A stretch of 64,000 nt of DNA from NCBI RefSeq assembly GCF_001422245.1, contig NZ_LMMM01000019.1, positions 62,001 through 126,000 on the forward strand, given 5' to 3'. Under the pieces are notes generated by a model, which saw only the letters and a list, made by a program, of their open reading frames with translations, did not search any database and had not been told where the DNA came from. Position numbers and translations under genes: made by a program. The stretch's first letter is position 1. Every line of letters starts with the position of its first letter. Shown here one piece after another: positions 1-8,995 of this stretch. This DNA comes from Rhizobium sp. Leaf262. Its GTDB lineage: Bacteria; Pseudomonadota; Alphaproteobacteria; Rhizobiales; Rhizobiaceae.

Positions 1-21
1 TCCCTGACGCTGAGTAATGGT

Positions 22-969
22 TTGAAGCTTCATGAGACCGTGCGGAATTCGCTCTGCGAAGAGCACCATATGTTGTTGAAGGATTGGCTTGCCAAACACT
101 ACTCCGACATTGTCGGCTGGTGGCATCCCGCTTACCCGTTCAATGCAGATGGCGCAGAACAGATCGCGGATGATTGGTACAGGACCTCAAACGCCGTGTT
201 CTTCAAAGAGACACTGACGACGATGCGGGCGTCCCAGGAGGTCTTCAATCTTGTGCGCGGCGCCGATCCGGCCAGTTTCGAGCCGCTGGATGCCTCTCAT
301 GCGCGCGACGCAAAAAACGTGTTCTGCCGGTCAAGGCGGATCGACAGTGTTGATCGAGAGTCTTTCCTGCCGATCGAGGGTCTTTTCGGGAAAGATAAAG
401 CGGGTGTTTATTTCAACGGTTATCGTGTCGAGCATGCCGACCCGGCGAAGTTTCAGGTCCTCCGGTCAGTTGTTCCGCTGGCGAAGGATAACAAGCGGGT
501 TTACGTCGCCGCCCATGCGCGCACGGCCTGGCCCTTCGGACACCCGGACGACATTCTCGTCACGCTGGATGAGGCCGATGCCGACAGTTTCCGGACATTC
601 GGCGAGCGTGGCGTGTGGGCCGCGGACGCTGCCCGTGTCTATCTGCGCGGCGAGCATCAGAAGAAGCTGGATGCCGGCAGCTTCCGGTTTCTTTGTGAAA
701 CCAAGAGCAACTGCTGGGCGGCGGATGACAACGGACTTTACCGATCCAACGGTACGCTCACGGTTGCGGGCATCGATGGTCGTAGCTTCATCAAGCTGAA
801 CGACTTCTGGGGGAGTGACGGCAAGGCCGTGTTCTCCTTTGTTACCGGAGCCATCCAGAAGAGCATCGATGCTGAAAGCCTTGTCGTCACGGACGAGAAT
901 GGTGGAGCGAGGGATGCCGCGTTTCATTATAGGGTTGTTGACGGCAGAATTCGGAAAACCAAACTTTGA
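22..969 (+). CDS. DKNYY-type repeat protein, possibly cut at its 5' end
   Basis: The protein is made of repeated modules of about 40-50 residues with the pattern 'D..SF..L......D...VY..G', for example around FGKDKAGVYFNGYRVEHAD and AADAARVYLRGEHQKKLDAGSF. That is the look of DKNYY-family proteins, whose biochemical role is not established. There is no clear signal peptide in the visible part. The frame stays open to base 1, so the TTG at 22 may not be the true start; an in-frame ATG at 70 is another option and the real start may lie outside the window. No operon partner is visible. The family call rests on the repeat pattern only. Confidence 0.6.
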   Translation: MKLHETVRNSLCEEHHMLLKDWLAKHYSDIVGWWHPAYPFNADGAEQIADDWYRTSNAVFFKETLTTMRASQEVFNLVRGADPASFEPLDASHARDAKNVFCRSRRIDSVDRESFLPIEGLFGKDKAGVYFNGYRVEHADPAKFQVLRSVVPLAKDNKRVYVAAHARTAWPFGHPDDILVTLDEADADSFRTFGERGVWAADAARVYLRGEHQKKLDAGSFRFLCETKSNCWAADDNGLYRSNGTLTVAGIDGRSFIKLNDFWGSDGKAVFSFVTGAIQKSIDAESLVVTDENGGARDAAFHYRVVDGRIRKTKL

Positions 970-1075
970 ATAAATTTGCAGGCTATTGTGGTGTGCCATC
1001 ATTGCTTGGATCAATGACCCATACGCCGCAAAACGGTGTCCCTGATTGCCAGTCGCTAATGCGAAAGGAGATAGG

Positions 1076-1414
1076 ATGATCTGGAGTGGACAAGGTTATC
1101 TCGTTGCCGCAATTGTCTTCGGCGCGTCGTTAATGATGAATATGATTGTTGATGCACTGTATGGTGAAGGCGCATATTCCGCTCAACCGGTATGGTTTTC
1201 GATAGCCCTGCTGACCTCTGCACCGATCATCTGGTTACTGGGCACGGCCATCCAAAAGAGCCAGGATCGTGTCGTCATCGACAAGGAAACCGGCGAAGAA
1301 CTAACGATCAATCAATCGAGCCACACTTTTCTATTCCTACCCATGAAATACTGGGCATTGATCGCCGCCGCAGCAGCCGTAGTGGTTCTCGCGAAAGCCG
1401 CACTCGGCCTTTGA
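1076..1414 (+). CDS. Small inner-membrane protein of unknown function
   Basis: This 112-residue protein has about three hydrophobic stretches: residues 7-26, 36-55 and a C-terminal alanine/valine-rich helix. A short polar part (IDKETGEELTI) lies between the last two. The start at 1076 is preferred over an in-frame TTG at 1046 because AAAGGAGATAGG stands directly before it as a strong ribosome binding site. It lies alone between a DKNYY-type gene and a converging esterase gene. I recognise no family and offer no function beyond membrane location. Confidence 0.7.
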   Translation: MIWSGQGYLVAAIVFGASLMMNMIVDALYGEGAYSAQPVWFSIALLTSAPIIWLLGTAIQKSQDRVVIDKETGEELTINQSSHTFLFLPMKYWALIAAAAAVVVLAKAALGL

Positions 1415-1533
1415 CACGTATGTGTAGACCAGATTTGCGTGGCTCTCACGAACCGACATCAGGGCGGTTGGTAAAGGTGATAAAATATCGCCGCCCTACC
1501 CAACGAGACAAGACGGCGATAGCGCTTTAGATT

Positions 1534-2709
<1,176 letters not shown>

Positions 2710-2912
2710 TTACGTTACCCCCGGGCCGAAATTGACAGATGCCCCTTAGCTTTTCAACCGGGCATTGGCGCGGCGGGAATAAAGATGGGGCTGCTTGCTG
2801 AAACGGGCTTTCCCGGCTAGGACCGGGTCTGGCTCCTGCGACAGCGGCTCTCATGCGCATATATTGCGACAGAGCTGGCATGGGTCGACATTCATATGCG
2901 TAAGGAAATAGC

Positions 2913-3149
2913 GTGAAAATTATAAGAGTTCTGACGATGGTCGTGATCTTCGCCGTCGTGATCTTCGGTTACCGCTGGTATAGCTACGTCACCAACACCG
3001 AAAGCCCATACAATGAAGTCGGCATCGAGCTGAACAGCCGCATGCCAGCGCCGATTAGAGAATGGGGCTGTGACAAGCTGCACCAGACCTTCGCCAATGT
3101 CCTGCCGCCTTATGGCTGCCAGGCTGGTGACGGCACGCAGTGGCTCTGA
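2913..3149 (+). CDS. Small membrane-anchored conserved protein
   Basis: The 78 residues start at a GTG preceded by AAGGAAA. They comprise an N-terminal hydrophobic helix (residues 4-20, 'VLTMVVIFAVVIFGYRW') followed by a short polar tail with two cysteines (WGCDKLHQ and YGCQAGD) that could form a disulfide outside the membrane. The helix is an uncleaved anchor or a signal. Its own terminator follows at 3178-3208. Function unknown; the call as a real gene rests on the start context, length, terminator and amino-acid composition. Confidence 0.65.
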   Translation: MKIIRVLTMVVIFAVVIFGYRWYSYVTNTESPYNEVGIELNSRMPAPIREWGCDKLHQTFANVLPPYGCQAGDGTQWL

Positions 3150-3177
3150 CGGGTCTTTAAAGTCCTGAAGCAGAATC

Positions 3178-3208
3178 AAAAAGGCGCCGCATGAACGGCG
3201 CCTTTCTT
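3178..3208. terminator. Bidirectional rho-independent terminator
   Basis: A perfect AAAGGCGCC / GGCGCCTTT stem with an 8-base loop is flanked by an A-run on the left and T-rich sequence on the right. It sits between two converging genes, the small membrane protein and phoX, and can serve both. Confidence 0.85.
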
Positions 3209-3224
3209 ATGTCTGGCGTAGCAA

Positions 3225-5135
3225 TCAGCCGATCATGGCGTTGTCGTCACGCTTGACGGCGACGAGGGCCGAGCGGGGCAGCTTGCCTTCGCCATCCGGG
3301 AAGGGGGCGTCAGGGTGCTGGATGCCGACGAAGTGGGTGCGCTTGTCCGCAGACCATGTCTGGCCTGTGACTTCCGCGCCCTTCGGTGCGGTCAGGAAGC
3401 GCTCGATGCGGCCTGTGACGGGGTCGCCTGCCAGCATCTGGTTGTTGCCCTGTCCGGCATACTGGCCGTCATTGCTGTCTTCACCGTCCGTCTGGATCCA
3501 GAGCAGACCGGTCGAATCGAACATCATGCCATCTGGCGAGTTGAACATGTTGCCGGAGTTGATGTTGGAGGAACCTGCATAGGCATCCTTGTGAACATCC
3601 GGGTTGCCAGCCATGCAGAACAGATCCCACTTGAACTTGGCATCCGCGTGGTCGTCGTTCTCAGGATACCAGCGGACGATCTGGCCGTATTCGTTCTTTT
3701 CGCGCGAGTTTGCGGCGTTTAGCGGCATGGCATCGCCACCGCCATTGGTGCGCAGCTTGCCGTCCTTCATTTCGCCACGGCGGCTGTTGTTGGTCAACGC
3801 GCAATAGGCTTCGATGGCAACGGGGTTGATGGCGACCCATTCCGGGCGGTCCATGGTGGTGGCGCCAACCTTGGAAGCGGCCTGACGGGTAAAGACGCAA
3901 ATCTCGTCCATCTTCATGCCTGTCGATTCTGGCGTCAGCGCAACCCACTCGCCATTGCCGTCATCGGTGAACTTGGCAACGTAGAGCGTGCCTTCGTCCA
4001 GCAGCTTGGACGTATCGCCACCCGGCACGTAGATACCGTTGGAGATGTATTTGTAGAGGAACTCGCCACGCTCGTCGTCGCCCATATAGACGACCACGCG
4101 ACCATCGCGCGCGATGACCACGGCGGCATTCTCATGCTTGATGCGGCCAAGCGCTGTGCGCTTGATCGGCGTGGAGGACGCGTTGGACGGGTCGATTTCC
4201 ACGACATAACCGGCACGGCGCGGCTCGTTGGGGTGCTTGGACACATCGAAACGCTCATCGAACAGCTCGTAGCCGTAACGGGTTTCGGCAGCGATGCCAT
4301 AGCGCTTGTAGTCGTCAGGCATCTTGAAGGCGGCATCGGTGGAGCCGAAATAGCCGTTGAAGTTCTCTTCGCAAGTGAGGTATGTGCCCCATGGCGTGCG
4401 GCCCGCGCCGCAATTGTTGAAGGTGCCGAGACAGTCGATACCGTTTGCATCGGTCTTGGTCTTGACCAGTTCGGAGCCAGCAGCAGGGCCGGACAGCTTC
4501 ATCGGCGTGTTGTGGTGAATGCGGCGGTTGAACGGGCTGTCGACCACGATCTGCCAGCCATCCTTGCCTTCCGCAACTTCCATGACGGTCACGCCCTGCA
4601 TGTGCTGGAGGATTTTGACCTCGTCCAGATTGGCAGGCATGCCCTTTTCACGGTGAGGCAGGTTGGTTTCGTTGTTCACATATTCATGGTTGACGGCAAT
4701 CAGCTGATGGCTGCCGACAACGAAAAGCTCCATGCCATCGGTGTTTTCGCCGAAAACCTTGTCCGAGTTCTCAAGGCTGACACCCTTGACAGGATCAATG
4801 TCGGAAGCGGTCGAAAACAGTGGCTGGCCCCACTTGGCAACGGGCTTCCAGCTGTAACCTTCCGGCACGTGGATGGTGTTGTCGGTGGTGGCTGCAATAG
4901 GCTTGAAGGGGAAGCGCGATGCGGCTTCCTGCGCCTGTGCCGATGTGCTGGACGCGAGGTTGCCAAACGTGCCGAGCGCGGCAGCCGCAGAACCGAAGGC
5001 CAGAACACCACCGAGGAAACCGCGACGGGAAATGGCCGATTCCACTACGCGATCAAAATCAGTCACTGCTGGCGGCGGGTTCTGAAGTTCGTCCCACTCG
5101 TCCCAGCTCAGCTTGCTCGTGTCGACCTTGGTCAT
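3225..5135 (-). CDS. phoX: PhoX-family alkaline phosphatase, Tat-exported
   Basis: This 636-residue protein has a twin-arginine signal (SRRGFL, residues 36-41) followed by a hydrophobic stretch and an AQA cleavage site near residue 69. It should therefore be exported folded to the periplasm. The body shows the DUF839/PhoX pattern, including EVDPSN-like 'VEIDPSNASS', 'GRIKHENAAVV', 'YMGDDERGEFLYKY' and a C-terminal 'FLTAPKGAEVTGQTWSADKRTHFVGIQHP' section. PhoX enzymes are calcium/iron phosphomonoesterases that release phosphate under starvation. Regulation by PhoB is suggested by a Pho-box-like site at 5196-5213, 61 bases before the start. Confidence 0.9.
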   Translation of the reverse strand: MTKVDTSKLSWDEWDELQNPPPAVTDFDRVVESAISRRGFLGGVLAFGSAAAALGTFGNLASSTSAQAQEAASRFPFKPIAATTDNTIHVPEGYSWKPVAKWGQPLFSTASDIDPVKGVSLENSDKVFGENTDGMELFVVGSHQLIAVNHEYVNNETNLPHREKGMPANLDEVKILQHMQGVTVMEVAEGKDGWQIVVDSPFNRRIHHNTPMKLSGPAAGSELVKTKTDANGIDCLGTFNNCGAGRTPWGTYLTCEENFNGYFGSTDAAFKMPDDYKRYGIAAETRYGYELFDERFDVSKHPNEPRRAGYVVEIDPSNASSTPIKRTALGRIKHENAAVVIARDGRVVVYMGDDERGEFLYKYISNGIYVPGGDTSKLLDEGTLYVAKFTDDGNGEWVALTPESTGMKMDEICVFTRQAASKVGATTMDRPEWVAINPVAIEAYCALTNNSRRGEMKDGKLRTNGGGDAMPLNAANSREKNEYGQIVRWYPENDDHADAKFKWDLFCMAGNPDVHKDAYAGSSNINSGNMFNSPDGMMFDSTGLLWIQTDGEDSNDGQYAGQGNNQMLAGDPVTGRIERFLTAPKGAEVTGQTWSADKRTHFVGIQHPDAPFPDGEGKLPRSALVAVKRDDNAMIG

Positions 5136-5195
5136 GGCTCTCTCCGTAAGTTCATAGATTGGAACAATTCCAGAAAGGGCAACTAAAGAGGGTTT

Positions 5196-5213
5196 ATTAC
5201 AGCGATGTGACGG
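5196..5213 (-). promoter_or_regulatory. Putative Pho box (PhoB binding site) upstream of phoX
   Basis: Read on the minus strand the site is CCGTCAC-ATCG-CTGTAAT. These are two 7-base half-sites on an 11-base period, against the consensus CTGTCAT-N4-CTGTCAT (5/7 and 6/7 matches). Position and orientation fit PhoB activation of phoX. The identification is by eye and not by a scored matrix. Confidence 0.6.
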
Positions 5214-5328
5214 AATAAATCTGCTAAAACAATCAATGCTTGTGCAGGTCGCGTCGGCGGCAAGTTTATTTTCTTATGTCGCTGATTTTGTTAGGCATGG
5301 TCCAACCGGGATTCGTGGAGCAGGGGCT

Positions 5329-5724
5329 ATGGCCAAGTCGATCAAACTGAAAATTCTTCCGCAAGCCTATGCCGTTGCGCGTCTGGAACCTCAGGCAGCC
5401 ATACCGGATTGGGCCGACGGCGCAGGCTTCGTCAGCATCAGCCGCACGGACGACGAACTGTCGATCGTCTGCCTCGAGGGCAGGGTGCCGCAGAGCGTTC
5501 GCAAGGATGCGGGCTGGACCTGCCTCAAACTTCTTGGCCCGTTCGAATTCGCAGAGACGGGTGTCATCCTGTCCGTCATCAGACCGCTATCGGAAAACGG
5601 TGTTGGGATCTTCGTCGTCTCGACCTTTGATGGAGATCATCTTCTGGTCAAAACCAGCGATCTGGAAAAGGCCGTAACGCTGCTCGTGCAAGCCGGGCAC
5701 AGCCTGTCCGAGTCGGGCTGCTGA
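5329..5724 (+). CDS. ACT-domain small protein
   Basis: From the ATG at 5329 (GGAGCAGGGG upstream) the product is 131 residues. It starts with 'MAKSIKLKILPQAYAVARL' and contains a C-terminal ACT-like fold: 'LLGPFEFAETGVILSVIRPLSENGVGIFVVSTFDGDHLLVKTSDLEKAVTLL' is divided here into the segments around 'GPFEFAETGVI' and 'VGIFVVSTFDGDHLLVK'. Such proteins (COG3603-like) bind small ligands, often amino acids, but no ligand can be named. A longer frame reaching 5236 lacks a ribosome site. It is divergent from phoX and shares its 190-base promoter region. Confidence 0.75.
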   Translation: MAKSIKLKILPQAYAVARLEPQAAIPDWADGAGFVSISRTDDELSIVCLEGRVPQSVRKDAGWTCLKLLGPFEFAETGVILSVIRPLSENGVGIFVVSTFDGDHLLVKTSDLEKAVTLLVQAGHSLSESGC

Positions 5725-5793
5725 ACCTTCAGGTCTGCAACTCATGTGGTGCGGTCGACCACATGAGGCTTTGTCGATGGAAAAGTCGGGTAA

Positions 5794-6132
5794 TTAGAGA
5801 CGTGTCCACGTCTGCGACTTGCACAGCACCTTCAGCACGCAGCCCTTCATGGCAAGCGAACTGCCGGATACGGTGCCGGTGCCTGCATAGGTCTTGTCAT
5901 TTTCAGGATCGGTGATTTCGCCGGAATAGCTGTTACCTTTTCCGCTCAATTTGCCGATCTGCTTTCCAGCGTGTTTGCCTGTCTTCAGGGTCACGCAATA
6001 GGCCGAGCCACATTGGGTGATGGCCGCGGTCTCGCCGCTGGCGGTCTTCCAGTTGCCTTCGATGGCTTCCGCAGCAAAGACGCTGCTGCCCATCAAAAAT
6101 GCGGCGGCCGCAAGTATCGTCATTCTCTTCAT
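5794..6132 (-). CDS. Secreted DUF2147 protein
   Basis: The 112-residue product begins at 6132 with GGGAGGTCCCT as ribosome site; the longer open frame to 6348 is unlikely to be coding. Residues 1-20 form a signal peptide (cleavage after VFA). The mature part 'IEGNWKT..GE.A.I..CG.AYC..' with later 'G.I.DPENDKTYAGTGTVSGSSLAMKGCVL..LCKSQTW.R' matches DUF2147, a small periplasmic beta-rich family of unknown biochemical role. The cysteines near 'CGSAYC' and 'GCVLKVLCKSQ' may form disulfides. Confidence 0.85.
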   Translation of the reverse strand: MKRMTILAAAAFLMGSSVFAAEAIEGNWKTASGETAAITQCGSAYCVTLKTGKHAGKQIGKLSGKGNSYSGEITDPENDKTYAGTGTVSGSSLAMKGCVLKVLCKSQTWTRL

Positions 6133-6637
6133 AGGGACCTCCCAATCCAGCTTCGCACGAACCTCGCAGACGCGTGAGGTTCGGCGCTCGCAACTCCTGA
6201 TGCGATGGCGGTATTTATAGTTGACGTGAACGTAAAAGGAAATATGGCCCCAGCGAAATTTGCAGCTTTTCGGCGCGCTCGAGCGTCGAAAAAAGACGCG
6301 TGAAAAATTTGCAGTTTTCGACGTGGTTACGAAAGGGTTGAATTCCATCCGTAAACTTTTCGTAAAATTGCGCCGAAAGTCCTTAATTTCCGGGCCTTGC
6401 GATATTTAACAAAAACCCAACTTTACCAATCGTTTGGACTTTGTTTGTCCCCTATTAATCATGGATTTTAAGCGCCCGTTCAAGGCCGTTTGGCATAGTG
6501 GGGACATCGAAAGAGCAGGGAAAACCTGCCGACGGAAAAGGCCAGAACAAGCCGCAGAAGACGGTAAGGACTTGAAACCGGAAAGCTCCCGCAGAGGGGC
6601 GCAGACAAGACGCTAACGGGCAAACAGGATAGAGAAA
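6133..6637. other. 505-base gene-free region between DUF2147 and the Sel1-like gene
   Basis: The stretch is AT-richer than its surroundings and holds the promoters of both divergent genes. A short open frame at 6434-6616 has no ribosome site and an implausible basic composition, so I do not call it. An operator-like imperfect palindrome lies at 6221-6236. No RNA gene could be recognised. Confidence 0.5.
6221..6236. promoter_or_regulatory. Candidate MerR-family (LiuR-like) operator
   Basis: TTGACGTGAACGTAAA is an imperfect palindrome that closely resembles the TTTACGTTTACGTCAA-type sites bound by LiuR-like MerR regulators of branched-chain amino-acid catabolism. It lies 89 bases upstream of the DUF2147 start. 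No cognate regulator is in the window, so the assignment is tentative. Confidence 0.25.
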
Positions 6638-6904
6638 ATGGCACGCTTTGAAGTTCGCGATATCGAAATGGCCGTTGCAGGTGGACAGAGCCGGGCGGAT
6701 GTATTTTGCAACCTCGGCCTGATCTATGCGACAGGCCGCGGCTGCCCGGTGAACCTCATTGCTGCTCACAAGTGGCTCAATATCGCCGCCATCAAGGGTT
6801 CGGAACGAGCCGTCTCATTGCGGGCCGATCTGGCTCGCAACATGAGCAAGGCAGACCTCGCAACGGCGCTCCGCGCCGCCCGCGACTGGATGACGTCGCA
6901 CTAA
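6638..6904 (+). CDS. Short Sel1-repeat-like protein
   Basis: The 88 residues contain one Sel1/TPR-like helix pair: 'NLGLIYATGRGCPVNLIAAHKWLNIAAIKGSERA', where the pattern L..y..G.g...d...A..W...Aa..G is typical. A short helical tail follows. Most Sel1 proteins have several repeats, whereas this one has only one and no signal peptide, so it is probably a small cytoplasmic adaptor. The ATG follows AGGATAGAGAAA. A strong terminator follows at 7045. Confidence 0.75.
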   Translation: MARFEVRDIEMAVAGGQSRADVFCNLGLIYATGRGCPVNLIAAHKWLNIAAIKGSERAVSLRADLARNMSKADLATALRAARDWMTSH

Positions 6905-7044
6905 GTCTACTTCGCGCTTCAAGATCAGATCAAAAAGACAGAGCGGTCACCAAGACCGCCAGCAATTCCAGCCGGTCTCTCCAGTCCCGGTTGACACAAT
7001 AATAAGCCCAAATGGGCACCCGGCCAGATCCACGCCGACCTGAT

Positions 7045-7085
7045 AAAACCGTGACCGGCAGAAACAAGGCCGGCACGGTTTTTTG
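7045..7085. terminator. Bidirectional rho-independent terminator
   Basis: AAAACCGTG-A-CCGGC pairs with GCCGG-CACGGTTTT across a 9-base loop with one bulged A. It is followed by TTTTTGTTTT on the plus strand, with an A/T-rich flank on the other side. It separates the converging Sel1-like and aminotransferase genes. Confidence 0.85.
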
Positions 7086-7117
7086 TTTTGTCGGTATGAA
7101 GGGGGTGGGCTGACGCC

Positions 7118-8230
7118 TCAACCCAAACCCTTCAGCACCTTCGGCAACGCTTCGGCAAACAAATCCAACTTGTTGTCTGGCGCAGCACTCACCCGAATAC
7201 AGCGGTTCAGCGGTTCGACGCCGGGCATACGGATGAAAACGCCGTGTTCCATCAGTCCATCGACGATGGCTTTTGCGTAGGCACCATCCCTGTGGCAATC
7301 GATGGTGACGAAGTTGGTGGCCGAGGCGAGTGGGGAAAGACCGTTCTGGCGCGCGATGGTGGAAATGCGTTCGCGGGCATTGGCAATGCGTTTCACCACA
7401 TCACGCAGATAGGCTTGATCCTTGAGTGCGGCCAGCGCTGCCGCAATCGAGACACGCGGCATGCCGAAGTGATTGCGGATCTTGTCGAAGGCCTGCGCAT
7501 TGCCAAGCGTTCCGATGGCATAACCCACGCGTGCGCCAGCCAGGGCATAAGCCTTGGAGAAGGTGCGCATGCGCAGCACATTCGGCATGCCGATCATGGC
7601 GCGGACGCTGGGAATGGCGCTTTCCGGCGCGGTTTCACAATAGGCTTCATCCAGCACCAGCAGACAGGTTTCCGGCAGGGCCTTTGCAAAGGTCAGCACT
7701 TCGCCTGCGTCCCACCAGCTACCCATGGGGTTGTCCGGGTTTGCAAAATAGACCAGCGGGGCATTCTCTTTCTTGACGATGTCGAGCAGGCCATCGAGAT
7801 TCTCGTGATCATCCAGATAGGGCGTGGTTTCCAGACGACCGCCAAAGCCGTTCACATGATAGTTGAAGGTGGGGTAGCCACCAAACGACGTGACGACGGG
7901 CGTGCCGGGTTCTACCACCAGCCTGACGATTTCGCCCAGCAGACCATCCACCCCGTTGCCGATAGCGATATTATCGCGCGAAATGCCATGATGGATGGCA
8001 AGCGCCTCCCGCAGCTCATAGTTTTCCGGATCGGCATACATCCAGGTTTCCGTCGCAGCCTGTTTGATGGCTTCCAGAACCGAGGGTGCCGGGCCGAAGC
8101 CGCTTTCGTTGGCGCCGATCCGGGCTTTGACGGCGATCTTGCGATTGCGCTCTATCGCTTCGGGCCCGACAAAGGGAACGGAGGAAGGGAGCGAGGCGGC
8201 GAGCGACGTAAAGCGCGAAAATGCGGACAT
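7118..8230 (-). CDS. HisC-like pyridoxal-phosphate aminotransferase
   Basis: The 370-residue enzyme has the class II fold-type I layout. 'GANESGFGPAPS' lies near residue 40, 'NPDNPMG' near 164, 'LVLDEAY' near 191-197, the PLP lysine K226 in 'TFSKAYALAGARVG', and the phosphate-binding arginine in the C-terminal 'NRCIRVSAA'. This is the histidinol-phosphate aminotransferase family. Whether the substrate is histidinol phosphate, an aromatic amino acid or another 2-oxo acid cannot be told, and no his genes are nearby. The start at 8230 gives the usual family length; an in-frame ATG at 8272 is an alternative. Confidence 0.88.
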   Translation of the reverse strand: MSAFSRFTSLAASLPSSVPFVGPEAIERNRKIAVKARIGANESGFGPAPSVLEAIKQAATETWMYADPENYELREALAIHHGISRDNIAIGNGVDGLLGEIVRLVVEPGTPVVTSFGGYPTFNYHVNGFGGRLETTPYLDDHENLDGLLDIVKKENAPLVYFANPDNPMGSWWDAGEVLTFAKALPETCLLVLDEAYCETAPESAIPSVRAMIGMPNVLRMRTFSKAYALAGARVGYAIGTLGNAQAFDKIRNHFGMPRVSIAAALAALKDQAYLRDVVKRIANARERISTIARQNGLSPLASATNFVTIDCHRDGAYAKAIVDGLMEHGVFIRMPGVEPLNRCIRVSAAPDNKLDLFAEALPKVLKGLG

Positions 8231-8360
8231 TTCAGAGACTTCCGTTATCCGTTGATCAAACGGCACCACCATAGAATCAAAATTGGCCCGCGCAAGGCAG
8301 GCCAATCGAAATGACGGCGTTTTGAGAGTTTTTCCCAAGCCGCGGGGAAACACGGTTACT

Positions 8361-8714
8361 TTATACTGCCGTCTCGAAACTCAGGCGACGAATATGGTGC
8401 AGGAACTCCGCGTCGATCAGCATGTTGAAGCCGACGGTTGCCTGCTCTCCTTCGCGCCGGATGAGCGTGCAGCCAATTTCATCCCGAATACCCAGAATCT
8501 CCAGATAGAAATTCGTTGGCATCTCCAGATGCGGGCTGACTTCCAGATCCGCGCCGTACAGCGATACATTACGGATGAGGCAGCGTATCGTGTTCTTCGC
8601 GCTCAGATGATGGCCGATGAAGGTGATCTTGCCGGGACGGTCGACCGGGTACTTCTCATAGAGTTCGTCGTGTGGAACGGCGTCGCTTGCGGTGATGTTT
8701 ACGTTGAGCGCCAT
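8361..8714 (-). CDS. PilZ-like domain protein
   Basis: The 117 residues carry a PilZ-type beta-barrel pattern: 'TIRCLIRNVSLYGADLEV' followed by 'LEMPTNFYLEIL' and 'CTLIRREGEQATVGFNML'. In classic PilZ domains the second motif is D/NxSxxG, seen here as NVSLYG, and the first is RxxxR. Here the only candidate is 'DRPGK', so cyclic-di-GMP binding is doubtful. Genes of this type are numerous in rhizobia and act in motility or envelope control. It is followed divergently by the flavoprotein gene. Confidence 0.7.
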   Translation of the reverse strand: MALNVNITASDAVPHDELYEKYPVDRPGKITFIGHHLSAKNTIRCLIRNVSLYGADLEVSPHLEMPTNFYLEILGIRDEIGCTLIRREGEQATVGFNMLIDAEFLHHIRRLSFETAV

Positions 8715-8995
8715 GACAACCTCCCGATTGCCTTTTGTTCTGTTTCAATCATAGGCCCGCTTCATTGCCAAATGCTGAACAAAAACGCTAAAAACAGAGC
8801 GTTTCTGGCACGTTATGCCACAGCGTCCGGGCATCCGCGAACCGGCTTCGGTCTGGAAACGTGTGTAGTCGAATTAGGTTGCGCAAAACTGTCCTGGCAC
8901 CAGCCGCGGCATTTCGGCTGACGCGTGGGAAATGGTTGACGCGCTGCGTACGTGTCGTTACGCCTCTGGTATCTCATGGACTGATGGAGCAGCAT

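Noticed and set aside
6434..6616. A 60-codon frame upstream of the Sel1-like gene
   Set aside because: No ribosome site, very basic and low-quality composition; more likely 5' untranslated sequence.
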